Positions 61,953 through 64,000 of a stretch of DNA of 64,000 nt are shown piece after piece. The first letter of the stretch is position 1. The number at the start of each line of letters is the position of its first letter. The translations under genes were made by a program, and so were the position numbers. The stretch comes from an uncultured Pirellulales bacterium (GTDB lineage: Bacteria; Planctomycetota; Planctomycetia; Pirellulales; Thermoguttaceae), in contig CALLPE010000050.1 in assembly GCA_938015445.1 (NCBI GenBank), forward strand, positions 1 through 64,000, in the 5' to 3' direction. Below the pieces are notes generated by a model. That model did not search any database, was not told the origin of the DNA, and saw only the letters and a list, made by a program, of their open reading frames with translations.

Positions 61953-62819
61953 TTAGTCCTCCACAGGCCATGGCGGCCGGTCGGGCAGACGCCGCTGGAA
62001 CTCCTCCAGCAATGCCTGTTGATATGCGGCGTCGAATGTTCCCTCGAAAAAGCGCTGTATTGCTTCTTCGTAAAATCGCCGCCAGCTTTCTTCCTCGGCA
62101 CCAGGGTTGATGGGGAAGAACAGCGCACCATTGGCCTTGGCGGCCTCGTAATCGCCTAAAGCATCGCCGATCATCAGGGAATGTCCTGGTGGATACTTGG
62201 CGGCCAAGGCCATGAAGTCCTTCTTCGTTCCCAATTCTTGACCGCAGATCATCGCCACATATTGCGCCAGGTCGTGCTCTGCCCATTCCCGCTCCAGGGC
62301 TTCTTGCGGAGTAGCAGACACCACCAGCACATCGGCCCGGCCTTGCAACCTTTGCAAGCTCTCTCTTACCAGGGGAAACGGAGGCACGCCATGCACCATT
62401 TCCTCCACGGCTTGATTGATGGCTTTGGACCATTCTAGGGTCCGTCGCAGACCGGGGTCTTGTGTGCGCTCCACCTCCTTTTCCAGCGTGGCATTGGCCA
62501 GTTTCTTCTCGCGTTTGATCCAATCACGCAGCGACTGGGGAACCTCCACGCGGACACCTCTGGCCTTGACCTCCGGGCGCTTGGCCAGCCAGTCTAGTTC
62601 CTCGACCAGCGCGGGAAACCGGTTTATACCCCGGCTGCGCGAGTAGAGATTGACGAATTCACAGGCTTCCCGGGCGTATTTGCTGACGCCTTGCAGTCCC
62701 CAAAACTTGATGGTATTCGGGGTAAAGCACTCCTTCTGCTTCAGCTCCATGGTGTCGAAGGCGCAGCCGTCGGAGTCGATACCCACAAAATACTGATGAC
62801 GCGGTGTGAAGTCGATCAT
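61953..62819 (-). CDS. HAD-superfamily phosphatase-like hydrolase
   Basis: 288 aa, ATG at 62819. HAD motif I is VGIDSDGCAFDT (residues 12-23) with the nucleophile Asp; motif II is VSATPQEAL (about 170), motif III the Lys in GTKKDFM, motif IV MIGDALGDYEAA. A helical cap lies between motifs I and II. The substrate is unknown; a phosphoglycolate phosphatase-like fold is the closest guess. The upstream leader on the minus strand is filled with the 18-bp repeat array, and no Shine-Dalgarno site is visible. Confidence 0.82.
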   Translation of the reverse strand: MIDFTPRHQYFVGIDSDGCAFDTMELKQKECFTPNTIKFWGLQGVSKYAREACEFVNLYSRSRGINRFPALVEELDWLAKRPEVKARGVRVEVPQSLRDWIKREKKLANATLEKEVERTQDPGLRRTLEWSKAINQAVEEMVHGVPPFPLVRESLQRLQGRADVLVVSATPQEALEREWAEHDLAQYVAMICGQELGTKKDFMALAAKYPPGHSLMIGDALGDYEAAKANGALFFPINPGAEEESWRRFYEEAIQRFFEGTFDAAYQQALLEEFQRRLPDRPPWPVED

Positions 62820-62822
62820 GGT

Positions 62823-63004
62823 TGCTGCAAATCGCTGTGCTACTGCAAACCGTTGTGATACTGCAAATCGTTGTGATACTGCAAATCGTTGTGATACTTG
62901 AAACTACTGTGATACTGCTGAACTACTGTGACACTGCAAATAAGTATGCTGCTGTAAAGGATTGTGCTGCTGCAAATAAATGAGCGTGCTACTACAAACG
63001 ACTG
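62823..63004. repeat. 18-bp tandem array, about ten units, in the HAD gene leader
   Basis: The consensus tgatactgcaaatcgttg is exact at 62856-62873 and 62874-62891, with related units at 62838, 62892, 62910, 62929, 62947, 62965 and 62985. Units are 18-20 bp. The array begins four bases from the HAD start codon. There are no spacers. Confidence 0.9.
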
Positions 63005-63071
63005 TCAACTCAACATGCTGATGCTACGCTTTGTGCTCACGAAACACGGACTGCTGATACCGCACAAGCGG

Positions 63072-64000
63072 TTATTGCTTGCGGTCGGCCTGGGGCACGT
63101 AAGGCGGCAGTCGCTTTTCGGCATAGATCGGCCGGAAGCGCGTCATTCTCTGTCGGCCATCGATCAAGGGTAGATTGACCATCTGGTTTCCCACCAACGG
63201 GCGCGCGTAGCGGATAAACTCGTCGGTTACGTCGATACCGCTGGGTGTTATCCACTGGTCGGGAAAGCGACGTTCGCTGTTGGCCACGTCGGCCAGCGGC
63301 ACTTTGTCGTAACGGACGTTGTAGATCATCCCCGGCTCGCGTAAGATGGTGGCCATGAATCCCCCCTGACCGTTGGCGGCCAGTTCTGCCGCCTTTTGGC
63401 CAACGCAATACGCCTCGTCCAAATCGACTGGCGAGGCGTAAGCCATCGAGTGTCGCTGGTCGGTTCCGGCGACGTTTCCGCGCGCGGCGCCCTTGGTGGC
63501 CAGCCCGACCTCGTTCAAATAATTGACCACCACTTGTGCTACCGTAAGGCGACTGCTGCCGAATGCGGTATGACCGAAGGCGTCGCGCATTTCGCCCAAC
63601 GCTCCCACGTCGAACCCCTCGCTTATCACCACCAGGCATCGTCCGGCGCTGCGCAATTGGTCGTTGACCTGGTCGGCCAGTTTCTCCAGACTGCAAGGAC
63701 GTTCGGCTAGATATATCTGAAGCGGCATTTCCCGGTGCGGATCCGCCAGTCTGGCAGCCGCCGGGATAAACCCGATCTTACGCCCCATAGCCTGCATCAC
63801 CAACACCGGGTCGGCCGGTGCCGAGCCTGCATTCTCCTCGTTGGCGTTTTGCACCATGTGCATCCAGTAGCGGGCGACCGAGCCGTAACCGGGCGTGTGG
63901 TCGATAAGCTTAAATTGGCTGTCGCCCACGTCGTTGTCGATGGTCTTCGGTACACCCACGGCCACCAAGTCTAGCCCTTGACGGCGGGCAAGCTCGGCGA
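63072..64000 (-). CDS. PPi-type 6-phosphofructokinase (5' end beyond window)
   Basis: At least 309 aa. The start lies beyond the right edge and the stop is at 63072. The frame continues open to 64000 with AELARRQGLDLVAVGVPKTIDNDV. The Lys in PKTIDND, where ATP-dependent enzymes usually have Gly, favours the pyrophosphate-dependent group. Other PFK features are QAMGRKIGFIPA, ISEGFD, LGYVQR-like LREPGMIYN and LPLIDGRQRM. The PPi-versus-ATP motif GGDD/GGDG itself is not in the window. It phosphorylates fructose 6-phosphate. It is the first of a sugar-metabolism group with the HAD gene and gnd. Confidence 0.88.
   Translation of the reverse strand, partial: AELARRQGLDLVAVGVPKTIDNDVGDSQFKLIDHTPGYGSVARYWMHMVQNANEENAGSAPADPVLVMQAMGRKIGFIPAAARLADPHREMPLQIYLAERPCSLEKLADQVNDQLRSAGRCLVVISEGFDVGALGEMRDAFGHTAFGSSRLTVAQVVVNYLNEVGLATKGAARGNVAGTDQRHSMAYASPVDLDEAYCVGQKAAELAANGQGGFMATILREPGMIYNVRYDKVPLADVANSERRFPDQWITPSGIDVTDEFIRYARPLVGNQMVNLPLIDGRQRMTRFRPIYAEKRLPPYVPQADRKQ

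Noticed and set aside
62823-63004. CRISPR array
   Set aside because: Units are 18-20 bp and directly adjacent with no unique spacers, and no cas gene is present.

Overview
The window reads as chromosomal DNA of a planctomycete, most likely a Pirellulales-type bacterium. This is inferred from gene content: a giant extracellular protein with an FEQLExRxLL-type N-terminus and a dockerin-like C-terminal module, an alternative complex III (ACIII) operon with an ActD-ActE fusion, a SecD-SecF fusion, oleC/oleD, and PQQ-like and GYF-domain proteins of planctomycete style. All domain names come from reading motifs, not from database searches.

Layout. (1) 1-13986, minus strand: a VTC-type polyphosphate polymerase domain protein, a DUF4956 membrane protein, an HlyD-like adaptor, and a giant secreted protein (at least 3665 aa, running off the left edge). 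The giant carries seven lamin-tail domains, a CotH kinase-like domain, two DNRLRE-like modules, two beta-helix regions and a dockerin-like end. (2) 14744-28264, minus strand: a respiratory block read as actA-actB-actC-actDE-actF, a small membrane protein, SCO, then cytochrome oxidase subunits II (with fused haem c), I, III and IV, and a CtaB haem O synthase. Together these would carry electrons from quinol to oxygen. (3) 28928-38357: surface polysaccharide genes, with two GT2 glycosyltransferases and a radical SAM protein on plus, and rfbC-, rmlD- and epimerase-like genes plus a methyltransferase-glycosyltransferase fusion on minus. (4) 38829-43846, minus: an RlmM-like rRNA methyltransferase, an FmdE-like secreted protein and a 900-aa proline-rich secreted protein. 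(5) 44985-57060, plus: yajC-secDF, a DUF3467 protein, a secreted protein, oleC, a GYF-domain membrane protein, oleD and a PQQ-like beta-propeller. (6) 57143-64000, minus: a PEP-synthase-like protein with a KaiC-like N-terminus, 6-phosphogluconate dehydrogenase, a HAD hydrolase and a PPi-type phosphofructokinase cut by the right edge.

A recurring oddity is short tandem duplications (10-37 bp units, 2 to about 10 copies) in many intergenic gaps, often touching a stop codon or a ribosome binding site. The strongest candidate for an undescribed system is the VTC / DUF4956 / HlyD / giant CotH-LTD operon at the left. I see no rRNA, tRNA, CRISPR array, transposase or prophage gene. In the first 11 kb most open frames on the plus strand are antisense shadows of the giant gene.
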